Below, piece after piece: positions 1 to 5,950 of a stretch of DNA of 6,024 nucleotides. Below the pieces are notes generated by a model. It had not been told where the DNA came from. It was given only the letters and a program-made list of their open reading frames with translations, and searched no databases. Within the stretch, counting starts at the first letter, position 1. Each line of letters begins with the position of its first letter. This stretch comes from Vicinamibacterales bacterium (GTDB taxonomy: Bacteria > Acidobacteriota > Vicinamibacteria > Vicinamibacterales > UBA8438). The position numbers and the translations under genes were made by a program. The stretch is taken from the NCBI GenBank assembly GCA_030745255.1, contig JASLOY010000101.1:1-6024 (forward strand). The letters run 5' to 3'.

Positions 1-221
1 AGCTCGACCAGATTGGCGTCGACCGGCGTGCATGTGGGCTGCACGATGAACACATCGGTGCCCCGGATGTTCTCGTCGATCTGAAACGACACCTCCGTGT
101 CCGAGAACCGTTTGAGCTTCGACCGTCCCAGCGACACCCCGAGATGATCCGCTATCTCCCTCGCCAACTTGGGATGCGCGCTGCCAGAAAAAAGCTTGAG
201 TTGCCCGTTTTGCATCGCCAT
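1..221 (-). CDS. prs: Ribose-phosphate pyrophosphokinase (PRPP synthetase), N-terminal part, cut by window edge
   Basis: This enzyme transfers pyrophosphate from ATP to ribose 5-phosphate, giving PRPP for purine, pyrimidine, histidine, tryptophan and NAD synthesis in the cytoplasm. Only the first 73 codons are present; the family is usually about 310-320 residues. The visible part matches the N-terminal domain of bacterial Prs: it opens MAMQNGQLKLFSGSAHP, continues with an ARE-I-ADHLG helix, then RFSDTEVSFQIDENIRG and DVFIVQPTC near residues 40-65, which correspond to the E. coli RFSDGEVSVQINENVRG and DIFIIQSTC segments. One difference is Thr where many homologues have Gly in FSDGE. The start is either ATG at 221 or the ATG two codons later at 215; neither has a strong Shine-Dalgarno. 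The gene lies 69 bp downstream of tRNA-Gln on the same strand, as in many Proteobacteria, and may be co-transcribed with it. Identification is secure. Confidence 0.96.
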   Translation of the reverse strand, partial: MAMQNGQLKLFSGSAHPKLAREIADHLGVSLGRSKLKRFSDTEVSFQIDENIRGTDVFIVQPTCTPVDANLVE

Positions 222-290
222 TCGGTCAGAACCCGGTCGACCGTCAGTTAACCGCCCACAGAGACCGGCAGCGCCGCCGACGCATTCGGT

Positions 291-365
291 TGGCTGGGGC
301 GGAAGGATTCGAACCTTCGAATACGGGAGCCAAAGTCCCGCGCCTTACCACTTGGCCACGCCCCA
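291..365 (-). tRNA. tRNA-Gln (anticodon TTG)
   Basis: The minus strand folds into a complete 75-nt cloverleaf including an encoded 3' CCA. The acceptor stem is TGGGGCG paired with CGCCCCA, followed by discriminator G and CCA. The D stem is GCC/GGC. The anticodon stem is CGGGA/TCCCG with loop CTTTGGC, giving anticodon TTG (reads CAA, and CAG by wobble). The variable loop has 5 nt, and the T stem is GAAGG/CCTTC with loop TTCGAAT. All stems are perfect Watson-Crick, so the gene looks functional. It sits between ispE and prs, a position known for tRNA-Gln in many Beta- and Gammaproteobacteria. Confidence 0.97.
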
Positions 366-431
366 TCTAGCAAAGCTACGTCTGGCACCGGGTGGCCACG
401 GCGCGTCTCTTGGTGATCCGCGCAATCCTGT

Positions 432-461
432 ACTTTATCCCGACGACCCCGATTCGGGCAA
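432..461 (-). promoter_or_regulatory. Weak sigma-70-like promoter candidate for tRNA-Gln (and prs)
   Basis: Reading the minus strand between ispE and the tRNA, TTGCCC (461-456) and TAAAGT (437-432) are separated by 18 bp. Each matches the sigma-70 consensus at 4 of 6 positions. Initiation would fall near 425, about 60 nt before the mature 5' end of the tRNA, which would require RNase processing of a leader. The -35 candidate overlaps the inverted repeat at 448-470. The match is modest and read-through from ispE is equally possible. Confidence 0.3.
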
Positions 462-470
462 GGAATCGGG
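448..470 (-). terminator. Perfect 8-bp inverted repeat after ispE; possible terminator or processing hairpin
   Basis: CCCGATTC (448-455) and GAATCGGG (463-470) are exact reverse complements around a 7-nt loop. The dyad starts 28 nt downstream of the ispE stop on the minus strand. There is no T tract on either side, so it is not a classical intrinsic terminator. It could be an RNA-processing or stability hairpin between the ispE message and the tRNA, or a weak attenuator. The dyad itself is directly visible; the function is inferred. Confidence 0.4.
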
Positions 471-497
471 ACGGCCGAAACAGGACTCCCGAGCGCG

Positions 498-1454
498 TCA
501 GACCGCGACCTGCCGCGCAAGACCGGCCCGGTCCACGGTCTCGGTCACCAGCACGGTCCAGCCCTCGCGCCGGGCGGCGCCAGCCGCTTCGACGGCACGC
601 GCCCGTCGCCGAAACAGTCCGAAAACCGCCGACCCACTCCCGGTCATGGCTGCAGTCAGCGCCCCAGCACCGGACATCATCCGCGTGGCTGCGCGGATCT
701 CGGGTCGACGCCGGGCAACCGTCCGCTCCAGGTCGTTGGTCAGGGCGCCGAACTCGAGGGTGGAACCGGCAACCGGCGGGAATCGTCTCTGCCCACCGTC
801 GCTCACCCGCACGCGACGCGTCGAAGCCGTCCGGTCACCGTCCATCCAACCGTAAGCCGTAGCGGTCGACACTCGCCGAGCCGGTACCGCAATGACGACC
901 CAGTGACGCGGCAGCTCGGCAAGCGGATACACCTCGTCGCCGCGGCCCACTCCGAGCGCCGTTCCACCGACGAGAAAGAACGGACCGTCCGCGCCAACGT
1001 CGGCGGCAAGCTCCTGGAGGCACGATGGCCCGGGCGATTCGCCCCAGAGCCGGCACAACCCGCGCAGCGCCGCCACCGCATCGGCGGTCCCACCCCCCAG
1101 ACCCGCCGAGACCGGTATCCGCTTCGCGATCGTGATCCCCACTCCGCGGGGGTCTCCCTGCCGCCCCAAGGCACCCCACAGCCGGCGCGCGGCCCGCCAC
1201 ACCAGATTGGCCTCGCCCTCAGGCACACCGGCCGTGGCGCACCGCACTCGGAACGGTCCCTCGACAGCGCGCAACGTGACCGTGTCATGCAACGCTATCG
1301 ACTGCAGGATGGTCGTCAGATCGTGAAAGCCGTCCGCGCGCCTGGCGCCGACACGCAGGTGCAGATTGATCTTGGCGTGCGCCCGAATCTTCAGGGGACC
1401 GGCGACACCGGTGTTCAACGAGAAAGGCATGCCAGTGTTCGAGTGCGGCGTCAC
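498..1454 (-). CDS. ispE: 4-diphosphocytidyl-2-C-methyl-D-erythritol kinase
   Basis: IspE phosphorylates the 2-hydroxyl of CDP-methylerythritol with ATP, the fourth step of the non-mevalonate (MEP) route to isoprenoids, in the cytoplasm. The 318-residue product is a GHMP kinase. AKINLHLRV (27-35) contains the substrate-binding Lys28. The glycine-rich ATP loop PVSAGLGGGTADAVAAL spans about 114-130. GADGPFFL (154-161) holds Asp156, aligned with the catalytic Asp of E. coli IspE. MTGSGSAVFG near 270-280 is the third GHMP motif. Two small departures are Gly157 where GADVPFF is usual, and T-A-D where S-S-D is usual. The chosen GTG start overlaps the preceding lipoprotein stop as GTGA, indicating translational coupling; an ATG eight codons later (1430) is the alternative. 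Length is slightly above the usual 280-300 because of N- and C-terminal extensions. Confidence 0.95.
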   Translation of the reverse strand: MTPHSNTGMPFSLNTGVAGPLKIRAHAKINLHLRVGARRADGFHDLTTILQSIALHDTVTLRAVEGPFRVRCATAGVPEGEANLVWRAARRLWGALGRQGDPRGVGITIAKRIPVSAGLGGGTADAVAALRGLCRLWGESPGPSCLQELAADVGADGPFFLVGGTALGVGRGDEVYPLAELPRHWVVIAVPARRVSTATAYGWMDGDRTASTRRVRVSDGGQRRFPPVAGSTLEFGALTNDLERTVARRRPEIRAATRMMSGAGALTAAMTGSGSAVFGLFRRRARAVEAAGAARREGWTVLVTETVDRAGLARQVAV

Positions 1455-2296
1455 CTCGAAGGTGACGGCTCCGGTGGCGCCTCCAGCGGGGAGACCCGCC
1501 GCAGATCATCCAACGTCATCGGCAGGACGTCGTCCGGTAGGTCGTCGTCGTTCAGCACGAACGCCTCGTCGGGGATATCCACATTGATGTCCGGCTCGAA
1601 GAGCGTGGCCGTCAGATCGGTCAGCGGCTCCCTCGACCCAGCCACCAGCTCATCCGACAGCACGCGCACCCGGCGTGGGATGTGGCGCCGGAACTCGCCA
1701 TACTCGATCGTCAACCCGTCCCGGGTTCCCGCAACCAAATGATGCTCGCCGCCGATCCGCCGCAGAAAGGCGACCGACCCGCCCATCAGGTCGACGGCAA
1801 CCAGGTCATCGTCATCGTAGCTGCGCCCCGCGGTCGGTTGCGCGTCCGGCACCAGGCACCCGGTGAGCACCGCCCGGAGATCCTCAGGCGCGAGTGCCAC
1901 GCCGGTCAGGCTGTCGAGCATGTCGGCGGCCGGGACGTCCCTCAGCACACGCGCCTCGCGCGTGAGCCACAACGTCGCCTCACCGGGTCGCGCTACAAGG
2001 ACGAAGCCGGGCGCGCCAAACGGCGCAAGCCATACGAGGCGCAACGAAGCGGGTGCGGCCAGCCCGGCGAGGAGCCGACCGCTGATATGTGTCCCGCCAC
2101 CACGTCCCCGAAGCCGGACCAGCGAATCGAGTGTCCGGACGTTTCGGCACTCCGACACCGCCGTTTCGAACGCCGGCCCGTAGTCTGGAAACGGAGTCCC
2201 TGGTCCGTCCGGCAACGACAGCCTGGGGGCCGTGGACGCGCACCCGGAAAGAACGGTAAGAAGGATACAGCGTGAGAAAAGGCGAACCGGACGCAT
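1451..2296 (-). CDS. LolB-like / DUF4292-like outer-membrane lipoprotein
   Basis: The 281-residue product begins with a basic N-terminus and hydrophobic stretch ending in the lipobox LSGC, so Cys19 should be lipidated and the protein exported and anchored in a membrane. The next 15 or so residues are rich in Pro, Gly and Ser, a typical tether. From about 55 to 240 the pattern resembles the LolB/LppX-type half-barrel: repeated GRG/SGRLLAG strands, SLRLVWLAPFGAPGFVLV, a WLTREARV strand, and LAPEDLRAVLTGCL. The end has EPDINVDIPDEAF and a TLDDLR segment, as seen in DUF4292-type proteins. E. coli LolB (about 207 residues) receives lipoproteins from LolA and inserts them in the outer membrane; whether this protein does so is inferred, supported by its place directly before ispE, where Proteobacteria carry lolB. 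ATG at 2296 shares one base with the upstream TPR gene's stop (TGATG), and the 3' end overlaps ispE by 4 bp. Confidence 0.75.
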   Translation of the reverse strand: MRPVRLFSRCILLTVLSGCASTAPRLSLPDGPGTPFPDYGPAFETAVSECRNVRTLDSLVRLRGRGGGTHISGRLLAGLAAPASLRLVWLAPFGAPGFVLVARPGEATLWLTREARVLRDVPAADMLDSLTGVALAPEDLRAVLTGCLVPDAQPTAGRSYDDDDLVAVDLMGGSVAFLRRIGGEHHLVAGTRDGLTIEYGEFRRHIPRRVRVLSDELVAGSREPLTDLTATLFEPDINVDIPDEAFVLNDDDLPDDVLPMTLDDLRRVSPLEAPPEPSPSR

Positions 2297-4149
2297 CAGC
2301 GAGACAGTCGGTCTCTTGCGTCGCGAAGCTTATCCTCGATCACCGACAGGTCGACCCCATCCTGATCACCCGCCAACGCGCGCTCCCAGGCGGAGGTCGC
2401 CTCGGCGTATCGTTCGAGCCGGAACAGCAGATCGCCCAGGTGGTCCTGAACGACCGAATTGCGCCGCAACTGCTCGCCGGCCTGCCGTAACGGCGGCTCG
2501 GCCAGCTCCAACCGGTTCTGTTTGAGGTAGGCCCAGCCAAGACTGTCGAGATAGGACCCGTTGTTGGGTTCCTGTTTCAAGGCCCGTTGGATCAGGTCGA
2601 CCGACTCGTCGAGACGCTCTCCTCGCTCGGCCAACATGTACCCAAGGTAATTGAGCGTGGCGGCGTCGTCCGGGTCCCGCTCGAGCGCGCGCCGAAACGC
2701 GCCCTCCGCCTCGCTGAAACGTTGCCCCCGCTCGAAGACGGCTCCGAGCTGGAAGACCACAGCCGTGTTGTCGGGAAATCTGACCTCGGCCGCCTTTAGT
2801 ACACGCACGGCATCGTCGACCCGATCGTGCTGGCTGTACATGTTGGCCAGCGCAAAATGGGCGACCGGTTGCTCCTCGTGCTGAGACAGCGCACGCTCGA
2901 GCACGGCCAACGCGTCGGCCACGTCTCCTCGCGCCGACAGAGTCTCCGCCTCGAGCCGCTGGAACGCCAGATTGCCGGGGCTCTCGCGCTGGGCCCGGCG
3001 GACCACATCAGCCGCCTCGTCGAGACGCCCGGCGTCGATAAACACCTGTGCAAGCTGCGCCTGGAGCCCAAGATGAGATGGCGTCAGATCGAGTGCCCGG
3101 GTCAGCGTGTCGATCGCCGCGTCGTGGTCGCCCAGTTGTTCATGCGCCACGCTCAGCCGCTGAAGCAGACTGACGATTTGGCTGGCCGCCACGTTGCGCT
3201 CGAGCGCGCCGCGGACCGCCGGCTCCAGGGCATCCACCATGGCCTGATATTCGCCCTGCGCACCGAGCACGCGAGACAGCATGTAGGCGCCCCGCAGGCC
3301 GTCCGGCTCCAGCGCGATCACCCTCCGAGCAGCCGCCCCAGCCTCGTCGAAGTTGTTGAGCTGCAACGCCAGCTCCGACAGCAGATACCACCCGCTGGTG
3401 TCATCCGAACGGACGCGGACGAGCTCCCGCACAACCTCGAGCGCCCGAGTCGGTTCTCCGGCGTTCAACAACGCGTTGGCAAGCTGTCGCCGGTAACGCG
3501 CCCGCTGTGGGCTCCAGGTCACCGCCCGCTCGTAGGCGGCCGCCGCCTCGTCCCACGCGCCCTGCGCCTCGTAGGCCTGGGCGAGCAGCACATGCGCGTC
3601 CGCAAACTGCGGCTCGGCTTCGAGCAGCTCGTTGAGCAGGTCGATCGCTTTCGCCGTCTCCCCCGTGGCAACATACAGACGCCCGAGCGAGAGATACAGT
3701 CCCGGGTCCGGTGTCAGGGCGTCGCGCGCACGCTCAAGGTGATCGACCGCCCGGTCGGCATCCTCTCGCCCGGCGTCACCCCTCGTGCCAGCGCGGGCCG
3801 AATAGACGAGCCCCAGGATCCGATGGGCCTCTTTGTTGTCCGGGTCGCGATCGAGCGCGGCGCGACCAGCCTCGAGCGCTTCGTCGGCTCGGTTCCGGCG
3901 AGCGTAGAGCGCTGCCAGTTCCGCCCAGATGTCGGCTGCGGCCGGGTCGAGCTCGGCCGCCCGCAGGAAAGCGGCAACGGCGCCCTCAATATCACCCGCG
4001 CCCTCGAGCGACCGCCCCAACACGAAAGCGTGATATGCAGCCGCTCGGTCGTCGATGTTCGGCTGCCCGGAGGCCGTAGATTGGGCATGGGCCGGCGTAA
4101 CCGATGCCAGCGCGCAAACAATAGACAAGATACAAAGGCAGAACCGCAT
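2296..4149 (-). CDS. Exported TPR-repeat protein, first gene of the lipoprotein-ispE operon
   Basis: The 617-residue product starts with a Sec-type signal peptide (MRF, hydrophobic core to about 17, then TPAHA|QS, predicted cleavage after residue 22), so it should act in the periplasm. There is no convincing lipobox although Cys4, 6 and 12 lie in the signal. Nearly the whole mature chain, about 33-600, is TPR repeats of about 34 residues. Clear examples are AAFLRAAELDPAAADIWAEL, AYERAVTWSPQRARYRRQLA, FRRALERDPDDAATLNYLGY and IQRALKQEPNNGSYLDSLGW. TPR arrays are protein-binding scaffolds; no catalytic domain is visible and the partner is unknown. Related TPR genes precede lolB-ispE in Betaproteobacteria, suggesting a link with lipoprotein or envelope assembly. 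ATG at 4149 is preferred because AGG lies 5-6 nt upstream; GTG at 4152 would add one residue. Its stop overlaps the next gene's start as TGATG. Confidence 0.9.
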   Translation of the reverse strand: MRFCLCILSIVCALASVTPAHAQSTASGQPNIDDRAAAYHAFVLGRSLEGAGDIEGAVAAFLRAAELDPAAADIWAELAALYARRNRADEALEAGRAALDRDPDNKEAHRILGLVYSARAGTRGDAGREDADRAVDHLERARDALTPDPGLYLSLGRLYVATGETAKAIDLLNELLEAEPQFADAHVLLAQAYEAQGAWDEAAAAYERAVTWSPQRARYRRQLANALLNAGEPTRALEVVRELVRVRSDDTSGWYLLSELALQLNNFDEAGAAARRVIALEPDGLRGAYMLSRVLGAQGEYQAMVDALEPAVRGALERNVAASQIVSLLQRLSVAHEQLGDHDAAIDTLTRALDLTPSHLGLQAQLAQVFIDAGRLDEAADVVRRAQRESPGNLAFQRLEAETLSARGDVADALAVLERALSQHEEQPVAHFALANMYSQHDRVDDAVRVLKAAEVRFPDNTAVVFQLGAVFERGQRFSEAEGAFRRALERDPDDAATLNYLGYMLAERGERLDESVDLIQRALKQEPNNGSYLDSLGWAYLKQNRLELAEPPLRQAGEQLRRNSVVQDHLGDLLFRLERYAEATSAWERALAGDQDGVDLSVIEDKLRDARDRLSR

Positions 4150-4236
4150 CACGGCCTGATTGTTCCACAGGACGCTAGAACCATCAACCCGTGAGACGGC
4201 CGCAATTCACTGCCCGAGGCCGCCGCGGGACCAGTC

Positions 4237-4245
4237 TGGTATAGT
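4237..4245 (+). promoter_or_regulatory. Extended -10 promoter motif for the Trm112-like gene
   Basis: TGG followed by TATAGT (4240-4245) matches the extended -10 form TGn-TATAAT at all but one base. There is no good -35 hexamer at the expected 16-18 bp upstream, which is typical of extended -10 promoters. Transcription would start near 4252, giving a leader of about 20 nt before the start codon that includes the ribosome-binding site. The motif sits in the 124-bp spacer between the divergent TPR and Trm112-like genes. I found no comparably good promoter for the TPR gene on the other strand. Confidence 0.5.
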
Positions 4246-4259
4246 CGGGTGTTCAGTGT

Positions 4260-4266
4260 GGAAGGG
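4260..4266 (+). promoter_or_regulatory. Ribosome-binding site deciding the start of the Trm112-like gene
   Basis: GGAAGGG lies 7 nt before the ATG at 4274, a strong Shine-Dalgarno at near-ideal spacing. It fixes the start at 4274; the reading frame is open further upstream (to 4160) but that extension lacks family similarity and would run through the promoter motif. Confidence 0.7.
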
Positions 4267-4273
4267 TCGCCGT

Positions 4274-4444
4274 ATGGGCATCGACGCCGAATTGCTTGAG
4301 ATACTCGCCTGTCCGAACTGTAAGACACCGGTCGTGCTCGTCCACGACGACACTGCCCTGAAGTGCAACACGTGTCACCGCGTCTATCCCATCAAGGACG
4401 ACATCCCGGTGATGCTCATCGATGAAGCGACCATTGAAGAATAG
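4274..4444 (+). CDS. Trm112/YcaR-family small zinc-ribbon protein
   Basis: The 56-residue product fits the bacterial Trm112-like (UPF0434/YcaR) family in length and pattern: a short helix ELLEILACPNC, a beta hairpin, KCNTCHRVYPIKDDIPVML, and an acidic tail IDEATIEE. Two CxxC pairs (Cys13/16 and Cys31/34) should bind one zinc ion. The YPI-DDIPVML motif is diagnostic. In eukaryotes and archaea Trm112 activates and stabilises SAM-dependent methyltransferases acting on tRNA, rRNA and release factors. The role of the free-standing bacterial proteins is much less certain; in Enterobacteria ycaR lies between the lipopolysaccharide genes lpxK and kdsB. Here it is followed 121 bp later by an O-antigen-ligase-like gene on the same strand, again near LPS-type functions. 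The stop codon is followed at once by a second in-frame TAG. Confidence 0.92.
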   Translation: MGIDAELLEILACPNCKTPVVLVHDDTALKCNTCHRVYPIKDDIPVMLIDEATIEE

Positions 4445-4479
4445 TAGAAATCGTAGAAACAGTAGAAATTGCAGAAATC
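4444..4479. repeat. Four-copy 9-bp tandem repeat starting in the stop codon of the Trm112-like gene
   Basis: The core GTAGAAA recurs at 4444-4450, 4453-4459 and 4462-4468, with a one-base variant GCAGAAA at 4471-4477, exactly 9 bp apart. The two linking bases vary (TC, CA, TT, TC). The first G belongs to the TAG stop. Because 9 is a multiple of three, the repeats put further TAG codons in the same frame at 4445, 4454 and 4463. The A-rich composition stands out from the GC-rich surroundings. It could be a slippage-generated minisatellite or a protein or RNA binding array. Confidence 0.85.
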
Positions 4480-4517
4480 GACATGTTAGACGTGTCAACC
4501 GAGCACGACGCGTCGTG
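4480..4517. other. Two adjacent dyad symmetries upstream of the O-antigen ligase-like gene
   Basis: GACATG (4480-4485) pairs with CGTGTC (4491-4496) around a 5-nt loop, with one G-U wobble in RNA. Seven bases later CACGACGCGTCGTG (4504-4517) is a perfect 14-bp palindrome without a spacer. The latter has the form of a dimeric-protein operator rather than a hairpin, since it has no loop. Neither is followed by a T tract. Their place, 49 bp before the ATG at 4566, would suit control of the ligase-like gene or weak termination after the Trm112-like gene. Both roles are inferred. Confidence 0.4.
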
Positions 4518-4565
4518 ACGGCGTCGCAACTTACTGGCTCTACGCGCTGAAGGCATCCCGCGGCT

Positions 4566-5768
4566 ATGAGTGTCCTTCCGGGCGCCACCGACCACACCTC
4601 GAAGCTGGAAGTTGCAGCGTTGATCTCGCTCTTGGGATTCGTCGCGGCCCTGCAGATCTCCATTGCCGCTTCCGGCATCCTCCTCACCATCACCCTCGGG
4701 TTGTGGATCGGCCTGCTCGTGGCCGAGCGTGAACGACCGTCGGCCCCGCCGTTTTTCGGGGCACTGGCGGTCTATGCCGCAGTGACGATGGTGTCGGTCG
4801 CGTTTTCCATAGACCGCGGCATCAGCCTCGTCGACTCGAAGGAAGTGCTGTTGTTCCTCGTCGTACCGCTCGTCTACCGCCTGGGACGGGGCACGCAAGC
4901 ACGGACCCTGGCGACAATCGTCATTACCGTCGGCGCCGCCAGCGCGGTGTTCGGTGTCGTGCAATACGGCATCCTCGAATACGACAATCTCGGACAACGG
5001 CCGCGCGGAACCATGGGTCATTACATGACCTACTCTGGATTGTTGGTGCTGGTGATCGCGCTCGCCGGAGGGCGGCTGATGTTCGACACGCGAGATCGAA
5101 TCTGGTCGGCCCTCGTCATGCCGGCGCTGCTCGTGGCGCTCGCACTTACCTTTACGCGAAGCGCGTGGGTCGGCGCCTCCGCCGCGCTGGGACTGCTGTT
5201 CGTCATGAAGGATCTGCGACTGATGGCGGTCCTGCCGGTGCTGGCTGCGCTGTTCATCGCCTTTGCTCCTCCACAGCTGACCGACCGAATGTACTCCGCG
5301 TTCGACTTGCAAGACCCGACGAACCGCGATCGAGTCGCGATGGCGAGGGCCGGCTTCCGCATGGTCAGTGATCGCCCGCTGACCGGTGTTGGACCGGACG
5401 TGGTCAAGGAGGTCTACCCGGAGTATCGCGACGCGAGCGCGGTCGAGGAAAACAACCCGCACCTCCACAATGTGCCGTTGCACATCGCGGCCGAACGCGG
5501 TCTGCCTGCGCTCGTCGTCTGGCTCGGCTTTCTCGCGCTGCTCGTGCGTGACCTGATCAGCCGGCTCAAGACTCCGGCAACCGCCGCCCTGGCTGCCGCC
5601 GGTCTGGCGGCGGTCGCCGGCATGCTGACGGCAGGCATGTTTGAATACAACTTCGGGGACTCGGAGTTCCTGATGCTGTTCCTGGTGTTGATCACGCTAC
5701 CCTTTGCGGCAGCCGAGAGCACCCACGCGGCAGAAGGCGCAAGCGCCGCTGCCGGCAACCGCCTTTAG
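4566..5768 (+). CDS. O-antigen ligase / O-antigen polymerase-like membrane protein (Wzy_C superfamily)
   Basis: The 400-residue product is a polytopic inner-membrane protein with about ten or more hydrophobic segments (for example 17-52, 66-80, 94-105, 115-135, 156-168, 181-197, 200-213, 218-234, 312-328, 337-357, 366-382). The Wzy_C-type core includes LTFTRSAWVG (193-202) with Arg198. A large periplasmic loop at about 236-310 holds NRDRVAMARAGFRMVSDRPLTGVGP and NPHLHNVPLHIAAERGLP (297-314). Such proteins use undecaprenyl-linked glycans, either transferring O-antigen to lipid A-core (WaaL) or polymerising repeat units (Wzy). The HxHN motif and the loop Arg residues are the expected active-site area. 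WaaL and Wzy cannot be separated by motif alone, and glycoprotein oligosaccharyltransferases share the fold. ATG at 4566 is the only start, with an in-frame TGA 18 nt upstream; the nearest AAGG lies 12 nt before it, so initiation may be weak. No glycosyltransferase genes are adjacent. Confidence 0.85.
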   Translation: MSVLPGATDHTSKLEVAALISLLGFVAALQISIAASGILLTITLGLWIGLLVAERERPSAPPFFGALAVYAAVTMVSVAFSIDRGISLVDSKEVLLFLVVPLVYRLGRGTQARTLATIVITVGAASAVFGVVQYGILEYDNLGQRPRGTMGHYMTYSGLLVLVIALAGGRLMFDTRDRIWSALVMPALLVALALTFTRSAWVGASAALGLLFVMKDLRLMAVLPVLAALFIAFAPPQLTDRMYSAFDLQDPTNRDRVAMARAGFRMVSDRPLTGVGPDVVKEVYPEYRDASAVEENNPHLHNVPLHIAAERGLPALVVWLGFLALLVRDLISRLKTPATAALAAAGLAAVAGMLTAGMFEYNFGDSEFLMLFLVLITLPFAAAESTHAAEGASAAAGNRL

Positions 5769-5950
5769 GGCGCCGCCTCATCGGCCACAGGCTACAGGCG
5801 CTCAGGTAGTGGCCCCCCGGTCGACTCATGGTGCCAGCCAAACTGTGCTCCTGTTGAACAACGAAGCCGGCCTGCATCACTCCACTCACGCAAGAAAACG
5901 CTCGCCTGTGGCCTGAAGCCCGCAGCACACAGCCCAACGCCCGCGGCAGA
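5769..5950. other. Intergenic stretch without a supported gene
   Basis: No reading frame here has a convincing start, ribosome-binding site or recognisable protein pattern. The stretch holds a bulged hairpin just after the ligase-like gene (5783-5814), a 10-bp inverted repeat pair GGCCACAGGC (5783-5792) and GCCTGTGGCC (5904-5913), and the first copy of a short direct repeat at 5851. It is probably the gap between two convergent genes. Confidence 0.5.
5783..5814 (+). terminator. Possible factor-dependent or weak terminator hairpin after the O-antigen ligase-like gene
   Basis: GGCCA (5783-5787) pairs with TGGCC (5810-5814), and CTAC (5792-5795) with GTAG (5806-5809), leaving a 4-nt bulge on the left arm and a 10-nt loop. 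It begins 15 nt after the TAG stop, a normal place for a 3' hairpin. It is followed by a C run rather than T's, so a classical intrinsic terminator is not supported. Confidence 0.3.

Noticed and set aside
235..242. 8-bp palindrome GGTCGACC between tRNA-Gln and prs as an operator
   Set aside because: Short GC-rich palindromes are expected by chance; no promoter elements frame it.
169..862. Plus-strand open frames over the prs start, the tRNA and the ispE 3' end
   Set aside because: They run through a tRNA gene and antisense to ispE, and the products are Arg/Pro/Ser-rich without domains.
903..2275. Plus-strand open frames opposite ispE and the LolB-like gene
   Set aside because: Antisense shadows of two genes with clear family motifs; no ribosome-binding sites or recognisable products.
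2827..4194. Long plus-strand open frame (455 codons) across the TPR gene
   Set aside because: It is antisense to an unmistakable TPR-repeat protein, has no recognisable pattern and is rich in Arg, Gln and Pro, as expected from reading GC-rich coding DNA backwards.
4160..4273. Upstream extension of the Trm112-like reading frame
   Set aside because: The extension covers the promoter motif and ribosome-binding site, and family members start at the MxxxLLEILACP region.
4416..5483. Long minus-strand open frame (355 codons) across the O-antigen ligase-like gene
   Set aside because: Its product is low-complexity and rich in Arg, His, Gln and Asp, and it lies opposite a clear polytopic membrane protein. 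Its Ser/Thr/Ile-rich end is simply the 9-bp tandem repeat read in reverse.
5692..5937. Small open frames on both strands around the end of the ligase-like gene
   Set aside because: They overlap the ligase-like coding end, lack ribosome-binding sites and give compositionally biased products.
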